Source: Sphingorhabdus rigui
GTDB lineage: Bacteria; Pseudomonadota; Alphaproteobacteria; Sphingomonadales; Sphingomonadaceae
DNA: 64,000 nt
Assembly: GCF_014196595.1 (NCBI RefSeq)
Contig: NZ_JACIEA010000001.1
Coordinates: 560,845-624,844, forward strand
Reading direction: 5' to 3'
Position 1 is the first letter of the stretch, and every line of letters begins with the position of its first letter. A program made the position numbers and the translations under genes. The notes beneath the pieces were generated by a model, which searched no databases, was not told where the DNA came from, and saw only the letters and a list, made by a program, of their open reading frames with translations. Below are positions 1 to 8,667 of the stretch, one piece after another.

Positions 1-196
1 TCTCGACAACGCTGTCCGAAAAATGGCCAGTCATCAAAAGTTTGACGAGAGCCTTTTCCTCAACATGGATGAGTTCGGGTTCTTGCTTGTTGCCGTAAAT
101 GACGGCGGGCACTCGGTTTTGACGACGCAATTCGCGGGAGGCTCCCTTGCCGGCCGCATTGCGAGTCTCTGCCGACAATGTCAGCTGATCGCTCAT
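1..196 (-). CDS. rplY: 50S ribosomal protein L25 (bL25/Ctc), 5' part only
   Basis: The reverse strand encodes the first 65 residues of bL25, which binds 5S rRNA in the large ribosomal subunit; the rest lies beyond the left edge. The N-terminus has the family pattern [17 protein letters not shown] followed by VPAVIYG. The ATG at 196 is preceded by TTTGGAGAATAAAC, a good Shine-Dalgarno site at normal spacing. Many alphaproteobacterial L25 proteins carry an extra C-terminal TL5/Ctc domain, which cannot be checked here. The recognisable N-terminal motif makes the assignment firm despite truncation by the window. Confidence 0.9.
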   Translation of the reverse strand, partial: MSDQLTLSAETRNAAGKGASRELRRQNRVPAVIYGNKQEPELIHVEEKALVKLLMTGHFSDSVVE

Positions 197-306
197 GTTT
201 ATTCTCCAAAAAAAGTTACCTTGCCGCCACGCCTCCAGGGATGACCATGCACGGCAAGCGCGCGCCTATATGCAGCTTATGCCAGAAAAGCAAGCTTCGT
301 GCGGAA

Positions 307-1083
307 TCAGAGCAACGCTTTGTAGAGGCTGAACATGCTTGTCGCGATCAGGACGATGCTGACGGCGAACAACAACATGCGTGGCTGGATTCGTTTGGCA
401 ACCATCGCGCCGAACGGAGCCGCCAGTAATCCGCCAAGCAACAGACCGCCGGTGACAACCGTAAACGCCTCTAGTCCAATCGTCAGGATGAAGGTCATCG
501 ACACGGCAACCGTCAGGAAAAACTCCGCTGTATTGACGGTGCCAATGGTTTTGCGGGGATCAGCGCCTTGGATCAGCAAGTTGGACGTAACGACCGGGCC
601 CCAGCCACCGCCACCCGATGCATCCAGAAAGCCGCCCACAAGACCAAGCGGCATCGTCACCTTGGGATCGCGGGGCTTGTGCTCATGGGTGAAGTCCCAT
701 GCCTTATACAGCAGGTAAAAGCCGATGAGCGTTAGATACCCCATGACAAACGGGCGCGCTGCCTCTGTATGGATATTCGCCAAAAGATACGCGCCGGTGC
801 AGCCGCCAATCACGCCCGGAATAGCGATGCGGGCAAACAGCTTCCAATCGACATTTTTGTGCAACACATGGCTGATGCCCGATGCGCCGGTCGTAAACAT
901 TTCGACAAAATGCACGCCAGCAGATGCGCGGGCAGGGGCAACGCCCATGACGCTGACCAACAATGTGCTGCAAATGACGCCAAACGCCATTCCAAGCGCG
1001 CCATCGACCAACTGCGCGGCAAAGCCGACCGCGACATAAGGCACGACGGCAGACCAATCGATATTGGCAATATAGTCAATCAT
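307..1083 (-). CDS. TauE/SafE (TSUP) family membrane transporter
   Basis: This 258-residue, strongly hydrophobic protein has about seven or eight predicted membrane spans and the usual length for the TSUP family, whose members export sulfite, sulfonates or other anions or sulfur compounds. Visible family features are the glycine-rich first repeat (QLVDGALGMAFG, around residue 24) and a second one (DASGGGGWGPV, around residue 154), the two-repeat pattern of TauE/SafE. The substrate cannot be read from the sequence. The Rrf2 regulator gene starts further upstream on the same strand, about 120 bp away, so co-regulation is possible but not shown. Confidence 0.85.
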   Translation of the reverse strand: MIDYIANIDWSAVVPYVAVGFAAQLVDGALGMAFGVICSTLLVSVMGVAPARASAGVHFVEMFTTGASGISHVLHKNVDWKLFARIAIPGVIGGCTGAYLLANIHTEAARPFVMGYLTLIGFYLLYKAWDFTHEHKPRDPKVTMPLGLVGGFLDASGGGGWGPVVTSNLLIQGADPRKTIGTVNTAEFFLTVAVSMTFILTIGLEAFTVVTGGLLLGGLLAAPFGAMVAKRIQPRMLLFAVSIVLIATSMFSLYKALL

Positions 1084-1206
1084 CCAAGTCTCGCCTTTTG
1101 CGCTGGAACAACGAATGCATAATCGGGAGTCCGTTCTTTGGCCACCGCTTTGTATCTCACGAATTTGTTTGGAGCGCCCAAGAATGTGTTTAGCGCGGTG
1201 AGTGGA

Positions 1207-1644
1207 TTATTCCGCAGCTTGTGCGAATGCCTCAGCATCAACATTATCGCACAGATTGATCCCGTCCAACAGGTCCGCGGTCTTGTCGCGTACCTGAAGC
1301 ATGAGTGCCCGGGTGCGGCAATTTTCTTCCTCGACGCAATTCTTGCATGTCTCATGCGCATAACGGCTGGCACAGGGGACCAAAGCCAAAGAACCGCGCA
1401 TGATGCGGATGAGGTCGCCATAGCTGATGTCGATGGGGGCCACGCCCAGCCAATATCCGCCGTCCTTGCCGCGTTGTGATGCGACCAGCCCCGAACGTGT
1501 CAGTTCGGATAAAATCACGGTCAGGAATTTGGGTGGAATCTTTTGTGCCTCGGCAATATCGGCGAGCTGCACAGGCCCTTTGCCGAAATGGTCCGCAAGA
1601 TGCTGCATGGCGCGTATCGCGTAGCGGGTTTTTTGGGACAGCAT
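1207..1644 (-). CDS. Rrf2 family transcriptional regulator with cysteine cluster
   Basis: This 145-residue protein belongs to the Rrf2 family of winged-helix DNA-binding regulators. It begins MLSQKTRYAIRAMQHLA and has the recognition-helix region IPPKFLTVILSELTRSGLV, followed by the wing GKDGGYWL. Four cysteines, at 91, 100, 103 and 109, lie where IscR, RirA and NsrR bind an Fe-S cluster, so cluster sensing is a reasonable inference, although the spacing is not exactly that of IscR. I chose the ATG at 1644 because the family homology begins there; an upstream in-frame start would add 44 unrelated residues. The gene is divergent from the TonB receptor and upstream of the TSUP exporter, suggesting control of iron or sulfur uptake functions. 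Confidence 0.88.
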   Translation of the reverse strand: MLSQKTRYAIRAMQHLADHFGKGPVQLADIAEAQKIPPKFLTVILSELTRSGLVASQRGKDGGYWLGVAPIDISYGDLIRIMRGSLALVPCASRYAHETCKNCVEEENCRTRALMLQVRDKTADLLDGINLCDNVDAEAFAQAAE

Positions 1645-1709
1645 TATTTGCTTTTGCGCCGGATGGCCTGTTTTTTCAACCCAGCAAGTAGACAAAGTAG
1701 CAATAGTTT

Positions 1710-1728
1710 GAATTTCGTGCCGAAATTC
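1710..1728. promoter_or_regulatory. Candidate operator, perfect 7-bp inverted repeat
   Basis: GAATTTC-GTGCC-GAAATTC is a perfect 7-bp-arm palindrome in the divergent region between the Rrf2 regulator and the TonB receptor. Its size and position suit a dimeric regulator site, and the Rrf2 protein encoded alongside is the obvious candidate. No binding evidence exists; this is inference from symmetry and location. Confidence 0.4.
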
Positions 1729-1757
1729 TGGTCGGTCGGCTTTCAAATGCAGTTGCA

Positions 1758-1786
1758 TTGCAAAAGGTGTCGGCATAGCGTGTTAT
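1758..1786 (+). promoter_or_regulatory. Candidate sigma70-type promoter of the TonB receptor gene
   Basis: TTGCAA (1758-1763) and TGTTAT (1781-1786) are separated by 17 bp and lie 45 bp before the receptor ATG. The predicted leader holds a 6-bp hairpin, GGCTCA-GGGG-TGAGCC (1796-1811), close to the ribosome binding region. Confidence 0.4.
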
Positions 1787-1830
1787 GGTAAACGAGGCTC
1801 AGGGGTGAGCCAAAATAACCGGGGGATAAT

Positions 1831-4785
1831 ATGAAACACTCAAAAACCGCGATTCTGTTGTTGGCGACGTGCCTGACCACGCCTGCCTTTGCGCAGGATG
1901 CATCGCCGCCAACCGCTGCTGAAACCGTGGATAATGGCGCCGCGATCATCGTAACGGGTTCGCGCATCAAGCAGGATCCGGCCAAGAGCGCGCTGCCGTT
2001 GCAGATTATCAGCACCGACGATCTGACACGCGAAGGCATTAATAGCCCTGAACAGCTCATCTCTTACCTGTCGACCAACGGTAATGGTGCGGACAACCTT
2101 GCGTCCAATGCGGACGTAACATCGGGTGCGCAGCGCGGCACCAACGGCCTGTCCGCAGCCAACTTGCGCGGTCAGGGTTCGGCATCGACATTGGTGCTGC
2201 TCAATGGACGCCGCGTCGCAGCGCACGGCCTGACGGGTTCAGCTGTTGATGTGAACCAAATTCCGATGGCCGCGCTTGAGCGCGTTGAAGTCCTAAAAGA
2301 CGGCGCGTCGGCTATTTACGGAACCGACGCCATTGGCGGTGTTATCAACTTCATCACCAAAACAAACTTCCAGGGTCTCGCGTTCAATACTTTCACGGAC
2401 ATGGCCGAAGCCGGCGGTGGCGCTATTTATCGTCTGTCGTCGACGGGTGGTTATGGCGATCTGAACGAAGACGGCTTTAACCTTTTGGCCACCGTTAGCA
2501 GAAGCGTCAGTAAAGCCCTGAATGGTTCGGATCGCAGCTTTGTTAACGGCAACCAGCCCAATCGCGGCCTTTCCGTCGACACACGTGGAACGCCAATTGC
2601 GACAGCGTTCGCCACAGGTTCAAATGCGCTGTTTGCGCCAACCGGTTCGCTTTTAAGCGGTGTTACCTTGCTTGAGGCTGGGGCAACTGTTCCGGCCACG
2701 GGTGGTATCAACATCCTCGATCTTCCCGGCGGCGCAGGTTGCGCATCCATGGATGGTGGCATGGCATATGATGACCAATTGTGGGCAAACACCTCGGCAC
2801 GTTTTGCCTGTGCTTGGGATACCGGCCGCGCCGCTGTTCTTCAGCAGCCATTGACCACGCTGACTTATTATGGACGCGCAACGGCGAAACTTGGCGACCA
2901 TCAATTTTACGCTGAAATCACTGGTTCAGACGCCGATTCATCGAAGCGTTTTTCGAACAACCAATATTCCGGCAACGCCACAACCTTGCCGTTATATTAC
3001 CCGCTGAATGCGACGACATCGGCGACGTATAATGATGTGTACAACAAGCTGGTCGCCGTTTTCCCGCAAATCGCCCCCAATTACGGCAAGCCGATTTCGT
3101 ATCGCTGGCGTTGTACGTCATGCGGTGTGCGTGAATATGAAACCAACACCAAAACATTGCGCGCAGGTTTGGGCGCCGAAGGTCCATTGTGGGATGGCTG
3201 GGATTATCGCGCTGGCGGTTCATACGCGCGCAGCCAATCGACGTCGGTATTGGGTACTGGCTACCATTATCGTGGAACCTTCGCCTCGGCAGCAGCAGCG
3301 GCTGCATCGGGTGTGACGGGCGCCGTATCTGGCGGCATTGATCCACGTGCACCAACCGCGCCCGGCGCAACGCAGCCTGGCATCGTTGGCCTGCTGAACA
3401 GCGGTATCCTGAACCCGTTTTCATTGACGCAATCTGATGCGGCACTTGCTGGACTGAAAGCCATTTCTGCCGAAGGCGTGACGCTGTACGGCGGTAAATA
3501 TGAAGTGAAGCAACTCGATGGTTCGATTTCCGGATCGCTGTTTGATTTGCCCGGTGGTACCGTTCAGGTCGCGCTTGGCGTGGATTATCGCCGCGAAACA
3601 TACAGCTTCAACGGTTCGCCAGCTGCCGTCACCGGAACGCCAGACATTTTCAACGTGGCCTTCGACAATAATAATGCGCTGACACCAAAGAATCGCACGG
3701 TTAAGGCGGCTTATGCTGAAGTTCTCGTGCCGGTTTTTGAAGCGCTTGAAGTAACCGGTGCCGTCCGTCTTGACGATTATAGCGGCTTTGGTTCGACGGT
3801 TAATCCGAAGATTTCGGCAAAGTACCGCCCGCTTGATTGGCTGATGTTCCGTGGGTCGTTCAATACGGGCTTCCGCGTTCCTGCGTTCAACCAGATTTTC
3901 AACGGCGTCACGCAATCGCCAAATCCTGGCAACACTTTGGTGGATCCAACCACCTGCGCAACGGGTGCGGTCAGCACGCTTCCGGGCTGTTCAGCGATTA
4001 CGCCAGAGACGCTTTCGGGCGGGAATCTCAACCTTGGACCAGAAACATCGCAGCAGCACAGCATTGGCGTTGTTTTGCAACCATCGAGCCATTTCAGTGC
4101 CTCGTTCGATTACTGGTCGATTGCAGTTGACGATACCATTGGTGCCCTGACGTTGCGTCAGTTGCTCGATAACATCAGCTACTTCCCTGATCGGGTGACC
4201 CGCACGAACAACATCATCACGCTCATCGACCTGCGCGCCGACAATATCGGGTCGCGCCGGACAGAAGGTCTTGAAGTTGCGCTGCGTGGGGGCGTGGATG
4301 TCTTGGGCGGCGTAATAAACGCTGGTCTGGACGGAACCTATCTGCTGAAAAAGCGTGAGAAGTTTCTGCCGTCGGCACCGTTCGGATCAAGCCTAATTGG
4401 TCAGTTCACCTTTGCAGGCGATTTGGGTCTCAAGTGGAAGCACAGCGCCTTTGTTTCGTTCACAAAGGATGACTTCACCTTCAACTTCTCGCAAATCTAT
4501 CGCGACGGTTACAAGAACCAAGCATTGCCCGGTATTGCCAATGGCACTGTCGTTCGCCCGGATTTCAACCCGATGGTGAAATCCTATGTCACGTATAACA
4601 CGTCGGTGAGCTTTGACCTTCTGAAGCAATATCGCCTGACCGCAGGCGTCCGGAACGTGTTCGACACTGATCCGCCATTTGCGATTACGTATGACAGCAA
4701 CACCGGTGCCGGCTCCAGCTGGGAACCACGCGTTGCTGACCCACGTGGACGGTCGTTCACATTGTCGATCGAAGCGAAGTTCTAA
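1831..4785 (+). CDS. TonB-dependent outer membrane receptor
   Basis: This 984-residue outer membrane receptor has a signal peptide (about residues 1-21, ending AFAQ), then a TonB-box/plug entry (AAIIVTGSRI, about 38-47), a plug with NLRGQGSASTLVLLNGRR and VEVLKDGASAIYGTDAIGG, and a long beta-barrel ending in phenylalanine (LSIEAKF), as outer membrane barrels do. The sequence resembles the large sphingomonad and Caulobacter receptor class that imports sugars, peptides or other compounds rather than a clear siderophore receptor. The substrate is unknown. An S66 peptidase gene starts 17 bp downstream on the same strand and is probably co-transcribed, hinting at a peptide or peptidoglycan-derived ligand. 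Confidence 0.93.
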   Translation: MKHSKTAILLLATCLTTPAFAQDASPPTAAETVDNGAAIIVTGSRIKQDPAKSALPLQIISTDDLTREGINSPEQLISYLSTNGNGADNLASNADVTSGAQRGTNGLSAANLRGQGSASTLVLLNGRRVAAHGLTGSAVDVNQIPMAALERVEVLKDGASAIYGTDAIGGVINFITKTNFQGLAFNTFTDMAEAGGGAIYRLSSTGGYGDLNEDGFNLLATVSRSVSKALNGSDRSFVNGNQPNRGLSVDTRGTPIATAFATGSNALFAPTGSLLSGVTLLEAGATVPATGGINILDLPGGAGCASMDGGMAYDDQLWANTSARFACAWDTGRAAVLQQPLTTLTYYGRATAKLGDHQFYAEITGSDADSSKRFSNNQYSGNATTLPLYYPLNATTSATYNDVYNKLVAVFPQIAPNYGKPISYRWRCTSCGVREYETNTKTLRAGLGAEGPLWDGWDYRAGGSYARSQSTSVLGTGYHYRGTFASAAAAAASGVTGAVSGGIDPRAPTAPGATQPGIVGLLNSGILNPFSLTQSDAALAGLKAISAEGVTLYGGKYEVKQLDGSISGSLFDLPGGTVQVALGVDYRRETYSFNGSPAAVTGTPDIFNVAFDNNNALTPKNRTVKAAYAEVLVPVFEALEVTGAVRLDDYSGFGSTVNPKISAKYRPLDWLMFRGSFNTGFRVPAFNQIFNGVTQSPNPGNTLVDPTTCATGAVSTLPGCSAITPETLSGGNLNLGPETSQQHSIGVVLQPSSHFSASFDYWSIAVDDTIGALTLRQLLDNISYFPDRVTRTNNIITLIDLRADNIGSRRTEGLEVALRGGVDVLGGVINAGLDGTYLLKKREKFLPSAPFGSSLIGQFTFAGDLGLKWKHSAFVSFTKDDFTFNFSQIYRDGYKNQALPGIANGTVVRPDFNPMVKSYVTYNTSVSFDLLKQYRLTAGVRNVFDTDPPFAITYDSNTGAGSSWEPRVADPRGRSFTLSIEAKF

Positions 4786-4802
4786 GCAAAGGAACGCCGG
4801 GT

Positions 4803-5852
4803 ATGGATATCAATGCAACTCGGCGGCAGATTATGGCGGGGCTGGCGGCAATGCTGTCGGCCCCACCGCTTTTGGCGGCTTCGCCTGAAGCAAAAGGCGC
4901 GCGTAAGCCATCGCGTTTGCGCGTCGGCGATACCGTCGGGCTTATTGAACCGGCGTCTGCCAGTGACGAGCCGTTCCAGATCCAGTTGGTTGAAGAAGCC
5001 ATCACCGCAATGGGGCTGAAGCCCAAACGGGCGCCGCATGTACTGAACCGCTACGGCTATCTTGCCGGGCAGGACAAGGACCGCGCGGCAGACATTAATG
5101 CGATGTTTGCGGACAAGGACGTGAAGGCGATATTTGCCGTGCGCGGCGGATGGGGCAGCGCACGGCTTCTGCCCTATCTCGATTGGAACATCATTCGCGC
5201 CAATCCCAAGCTGCTGACAGGCTTTAGCGACATCACCGCCCTCCACATGGCGATTGCGGCAAAGGGCGGTTTTGTGACCTTGCACGGGCCAAATGCGGGC
5301 AGCGCATGGGGCAAGTCATCATGGGACATATACCGCGAAATTGCCTTTGATGCGGGCACGCCCTTATTTGTTAATCCAGAGGGCGACGAGGACCGGCTGA
5401 CGCAGCGTCGCTGGCGCACACGCGTTTTGGGCACGGGCAGGGGCAAGGCGCAGGGGAAGCTGCTTGGCGGCAATCTCACCGTACTGACCGCGCTTGCCGG
5501 AACGCCGTATTTGCCCGATTTTTCTGGTGCCATCTTGTTCCTCGAAGATGTGGAAGAGGCGGAATATCGCATCGACCGCATGCTCACCCAATTGGGGCAG
5601 GCGGGCGTGCTTAAAAACTTGAAAGGCGTTGTCTTTGGTCAATGCACCGACTGCGTCAACAAGGGCACCAGCTACGGGGCGTTTACGTTGAATGATGTCC
5701 TCACCCAGCATTTGGGTGGCTTGGGCATTCCTGCGTATCAGGGGGCGTGGTTCGGGCATATCACCGACCAATTCACCTTGCCCGTTGGCGGCATGGCGGA
5801 AATTGACGCCGATGCCGGAACGCTGCGCTTGCTGGAGCCTGTCGTCGTTTAA
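4803..5852 (+). CDS. S66 family LD-carboxypeptidase (LdcA/MccF type), exported
   Basis: This 349-residue member of peptidase family S66 hydrolyses L,D peptide bonds in muropeptides (LdcA) or inactivates microcin C (MccF). It contains AVRGGWGSARLLPYLD (about residues 112-127) and GFSD (140-143), with Ser142 the likely nucleophile. A Glu-rich stretch FLEDVEEAEYRID follows near residue 247 and a His (FGHITDQF, about 318) completes the expected Ser-Glu-His set. The N-terminus, TRRQIMAGLAAML, looks like a twin-arginine or Sec signal, so the enzyme is probably periplasmic, unlike cytoplasmic E. coli LdcA. It follows the TonB receptor by 17 bp and overlaps the convergent CPBP gene by 4 bp. Confidence 0.9.
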   Translation: MDINATRRQIMAGLAAMLSAPPLLAASPEAKGARKPSRLRVGDTVGLIEPASASDEPFQIQLVEEAITAMGLKPKRAPHVLNRYGYLAGQDKDRAADINAMFADKDVKAIFAVRGGWGSARLLPYLDWNIIRANPKLLTGFSDITALHMAIAAKGGFVTLHGPNAGSAWGKSSWDIYREIAFDAGTPLFVNPEGDEDRLTQRRWRTRVLGTGRGKAQGKLLGGNLTVLTALAGTPYLPDFSGAILFLEDVEEAEYRIDRMLTQLGQAGVLKNLKGVVFGQCTDCVNKGTSYGAFTLNDVLTQHLGGLGIPAYQGAWFGHITDQFTLPVGGMAEIDADAGTLRLLEPVVV

Positions 5853-6574
5853 TTCAAAATTTGGGATATGACCAAAGCAAACGCATTGTTCGCCATGTGC
5901 AGGATGATGTTCGTGCGCAGCGATCCTGTGCGGTGGTAGAGATAACCAAAAGCGATGCTCAGCGACATCAATCCGGGGATGGCATAAAGCTGCATATGCA
6001 CGACCGCGAACAGGAATGATGACAGCAGGATTGCCGCCCAAAAAGGCACATATTTCGCAACCGCATTCTGCAGCATGCCCCGGAACAGCAATTCTTCGAC
6101 AATGGGCGCAGCAACCGCGATGGCAAAAAATATCGCGGCAATATTCACCGGCGTGCGCGGAATGGAGGCGAGGATTTTGGCCATTTCCTCCTGCATTTCG
6201 ACACCGGGGATGACATAGGTCGCGTAAATATAATTGAACGCCATGGCCGCCATAATCACAACGACCGCAAGCGTCGTTGCCTGACGCAGCGGGATTTTGC
6301 CAAAACTGTTCAGCCCCAATATCGCCATCCGCCCTTGCTTGCGCAGATACAGCCACATCAGGAACAATTGGACAATCGCCGCGGCAACAAGGCCGAAGAT
6401 AATGACGACAGGCATTGCATTGCTCGTTCCCGTCGCGGCCATGATGAGGCCCGTACACACCGCCTGCAGCACAAAATAGAGCAGGATAAACCCGGCGGTG
6501 GGCCAAAGACCCGGATAGTACGGGCTTTCCAGTGACCCGGCATGAGCGCCATCCGTGCGTTGCGTATTGTCCAT
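5849..6574 (-). CDS. CPBP family intramembrane glutamic endopeptidase
   Basis: This 241-residue membrane protein has about seven hydrophobic segments and the three CPBP (Rce1-like/Abi) motifs: EELLFRG (residues 160-166) with paired glutamates and an arginine, a histidine in FAVVHMQ (about 193), and a histidine in ILHMANNAF (about 226). Members are membrane-embedded proteases; bacterial substrates are mostly unknown, with roles reported in bacteriocin self-protection and signalling. The gene overlaps the 3' end of the convergent LD-carboxypeptidase gene by 4 bp. Catalytic residues appear intact. Confidence 0.9.
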   Translation of the reverse strand: MDNTQRTDGAHAGSLESPYYPGLWPTAGFILLYFVLQAVCTGLIMAATGTSNAMPVVIIFGLVAAAIVQLFLMWLYLRKQGRMAILGLNSFGKIPLRQATTLAVVVIMAAMAFNYIYATYVIPGVEMQEEMAKILASIPRTPVNIAAIFFAIAVAAPIVEELLFRGMLQNAVAKYVPFWAAILLSSFLFAVVHMQLYAIPGLMSLSIAFGYLYHRTGSLRTNIILHMANNAFALVISQILN

Positions 6575-6644
6575 TGCGATCCCGCCAAACGTTGAGGGCC
6601 CGAACGCATATCGTCAGGCCCTTACGCTTGTGACATATCAAAAC

Positions 6645-7598
6645 TTAATAGGCTACCCGCGTTGCGTTCAGGCCATAAGCAGGCAGCAGATTTTGAACGC
6701 TGGTCGGGCCAGCCAAATGCCCTGCGCCAACCGCCATGAATGTTACGCCGGGCTTTGCCATGCGCGCCGAAATCCATTTCGCCCAATTGGCATTCCGCTT
6801 CGTCAGCAGGGCGTCGTACAAGGTGCGGCTGGTCAGGCCCTCGTTCATGAGTTGGCCAAGGCTTTCGGTTTCGGCCGATGCCCACATGTCGACCATCTTG
6901 TCCATGCTGGTTCCCATATCATCAATCTGCTTTGCGGTTTCAACAAGAAACGCGACCTGTTCGGATTCGGGCAGGGTATCAAACACGCCCAATTGGAACG
7001 CCATCGTTTCCAAACCGGAAATTGGCTTTTTGGCGGCATTGGCTGCGGCCGTTAGCTGTTTTTCGACGCCGCTATTGGGATCAAATCCGGATCTTTGCAT
7101 CGCGATCAGGGACAGCGTTACCGCGGCTGCCCATGGATCGAACGGGTCAAGTGCCGCGGCGGGAAGGCCAAGCTTGCCCACTGCTGTTTCATAAACAGCG
7201 CGGTCCGCATCGTTCATTTTGGAACGCAATGTCTTGCCCTGTTGGTCCATCGCCAATTTGCCAAAAAGCGCTTGGCTTTCCGCTGCGGACGGTTCGACCA
7301 GTTCAAGGATGAGCTGATCCGATGTGTCAAAAGCGGCTTTGACGCCTTCGTCAAACCAACCAAGGCCTGGTTTCAAAATATGGATGGAACCGAACAGATA
7401 GACTGTGGTGTCTTCGTCCTTCACCACCCATAAAGCGGGGTCGACATCCTTGGTGGTAACGGCAGGAATTTTGACGGGGTCAAGCGCCTCGATTTTGGCG
7501 GGGGCCTCGGTTGGCGTGGTCTGCGCTGCGGCTGGCATTGCCCAGGCCAGCGCACATGTTGCTGTCGCGGCAAGCACGGACTTTAAACGTAAACGCAT
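6645..7598 (-). CDS. TraB/GumN family exported protein
   Basis: This 317-residue protein has a cleavable signal peptide (residues 1-25, ending MPAAAQ). The TraB/GumN signature is clear: TVYLFGSIHILKPG (about 65-78), then ILELVEPS, and a C-terminal AVGAGHLAGP. The family is thought to be related to Tiki-type metalloproteases, with the GxxH and GHL histidines as candidate metal ligands; the function of bacterial members is not established. The gene has its own Shine-Dalgarno (AAAGGAGAATATCT before the ATG) and no obvious operon partner. Confidence 0.88.
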   Translation of the reverse strand: MRLRLKSVLAATATCALAWAMPAAAQTTPTEAPAKIEALDPVKIPAVTTKDVDPALWVVKDEDTTVYLFGSIHILKPGLGWFDEGVKAAFDTSDQLILELVEPSAAESQALFGKLAMDQQGKTLRSKMNDADRAVYETAVGKLGLPAAALDPFDPWAAAVTLSLIAMQRSGFDPNSGVEKQLTAAANAAKKPISGLETMAFQLGVFDTLPESEQVAFLVETAKQIDDMGTSMDKMVDMWASAETESLGQLMNEGLTSRTLYDALLTKRNANWAKWISARMAKPGVTFMAVGAGHLAGPTSVQNLLPAYGLNATRVAY

Positions 7599-7652
7599 AG
7601 ATATTCTCCTTTAAGTCGCTGTCGCAACAACTGTATGTAAATATCTCCAATA

Positions 7653-8306
7653 TCAGCGATATTTCTTCCACGACCAGACAATGAGGGCAATGAAAGCCGT
7701 CATAAAATAAAGCGCGACACCATTGGGAGATGGCAAAATGCCACCCCGCCACAGCAACCACCAAACGGGCGCAACGAACCAGAAAGCGTAAATCGCGATC
7801 AGTGCGCCAGCGCGATAGGCAGCTTCCTCTTGTTCATCGACAACATGCTTGTGCCAGTAAAAGGTAATGGCAGGCAGGACGACGCCAATCGCACCCGCCA
7901 GAATGACCGCCAGCACGGGCGAAATCGGACCGCTTGCAAATAGGCTGGGTTCGTTTGCGGTGCCGATATTGTCGGTTAGAGCCAGCGCAAGGCCAATGAT
8001 CCCGCCAAAGATACCGCAACCCCAAATGATGCGATTGTTCAACCTCTCACGGCGCGGCCGGCGTTCACCGCTTTGCTTTGTTTGCTGAAACAACTTCCAG
8101 ATTAAAAAAGCGAGCAGCAGAATGACCGCAGCAAAGAGGTCCAATATCGAAACATCGAGCGTGGTGAGCGGACCGTCGCCTTGAGCATCGCGTTGCGAGA
8201 GATATCCCGAAATCGCGCCTGAGATCATGATAATTCCGATGCCTGAAAACATCATCCACATTCTGCGGCGTCCATTGTTGTTCGCCATGTCATCAGCGTC
8301 AGTCAT
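7653..8306 (-). CDS. Conserved membrane protein coupled to an XRE regulator
   Basis: This 217-residue protein of unknown function has about six predicted membrane spans, ending in a tryptophan-rich C-terminus (APVWWLLWRGG). I placed the start at 8306 because AAGGAGCGCACA precedes that ATG. This makes the gene overlap the preceding XRE regulator by 8 nt, a typical translationally coupled pair. Small XRE regulators followed by a multi-span membrane protein of this kind recur in bacteria and often act as a sensor or anti-regulator unit, but that role here is inference. No catalytic motif was recognised. Confidence 0.75.
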   Translation of the reverse strand: MTDADDMANNNGRRRMWMMFSGIGIIMISGAISGYLSQRDAQGDGPLTTLDVSILDLFAAVILLLAFLIWKLFQQTKQSGERRPRRERLNNRIIWGCGIFGGIIGLALALTDNIGTANEPSLFASGPISPVLAVILAGAIGVVLPAITFYWHKHVVDEQEEAAYRAGALIAIYAFWFVAPVWWLLWRGGILPSPNGVALYFMTAFIALIVWSWKKYR

Positions 8307-8511
8307 TGTGCGCTCCTTCAAATTCGTCATCGAAAATCTCCTCGATCGGCAATGCAAATAGCCGAGAAATCTTGAACGCCAGCGGCAGCGACGGGTCATA
8401 TTTCCCTGTCTCGATGGCATTGACCGCTTGGCGCGATACATCGAGATGCTCGCCCAAATCGGCTTGGCTCCAGCTCCGCATCGCGCGGAGAACTTTCAGC
8501 TGATTTTTCAT
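8299..8511 (-). CDS. XRE family HTH transcriptional regulator (small)
   Basis: This 70-residue protein is almost entirely one Cro/C1-type helix-turn-helix: LKVLRAMRSWSQADLGEHL, then VSRQAVNAIETGKYDPSL and PIEEIFDDEF, the usual form of the YozG-like small XRE regulators. It presumably represses its own promoter and the overlapping membrane-protein gene downstream. The stop codon lies inside the beginning of that gene. The assignment to family is firm; targets are unknown. Confidence 0.9.
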   Translation of the reverse strand: MKNQLKVLRAMRSWSQADLGEHLDVSRQAVNAIETGKYDPSLPLAFKISRLFALPIEEIFDDEFEGAHND

Positions 8512-8667
8512 GTCAGGTTATGATGTCTTTGTGTCATGGAAACCTTACTATTGCGATTCGCGCAATATGTCAACAACACCTTACATAATGCTATGCGTCA
8601 CTGACAAAACGGCGCGCGGGCTTTTCAGAACCTTGATTTAGCCGCCTATCTCCGCCAAGGGCTGGCC

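Noticed and set aside
5364-6641. Long reverse-strand open frame of 425 codons
   Set aside because: It lies across the LD-carboxypeptidase and CPBP genes in another frame, has Cys/His/Arg-rich shadow composition and no family motif; both real genes have catalytic motifs.
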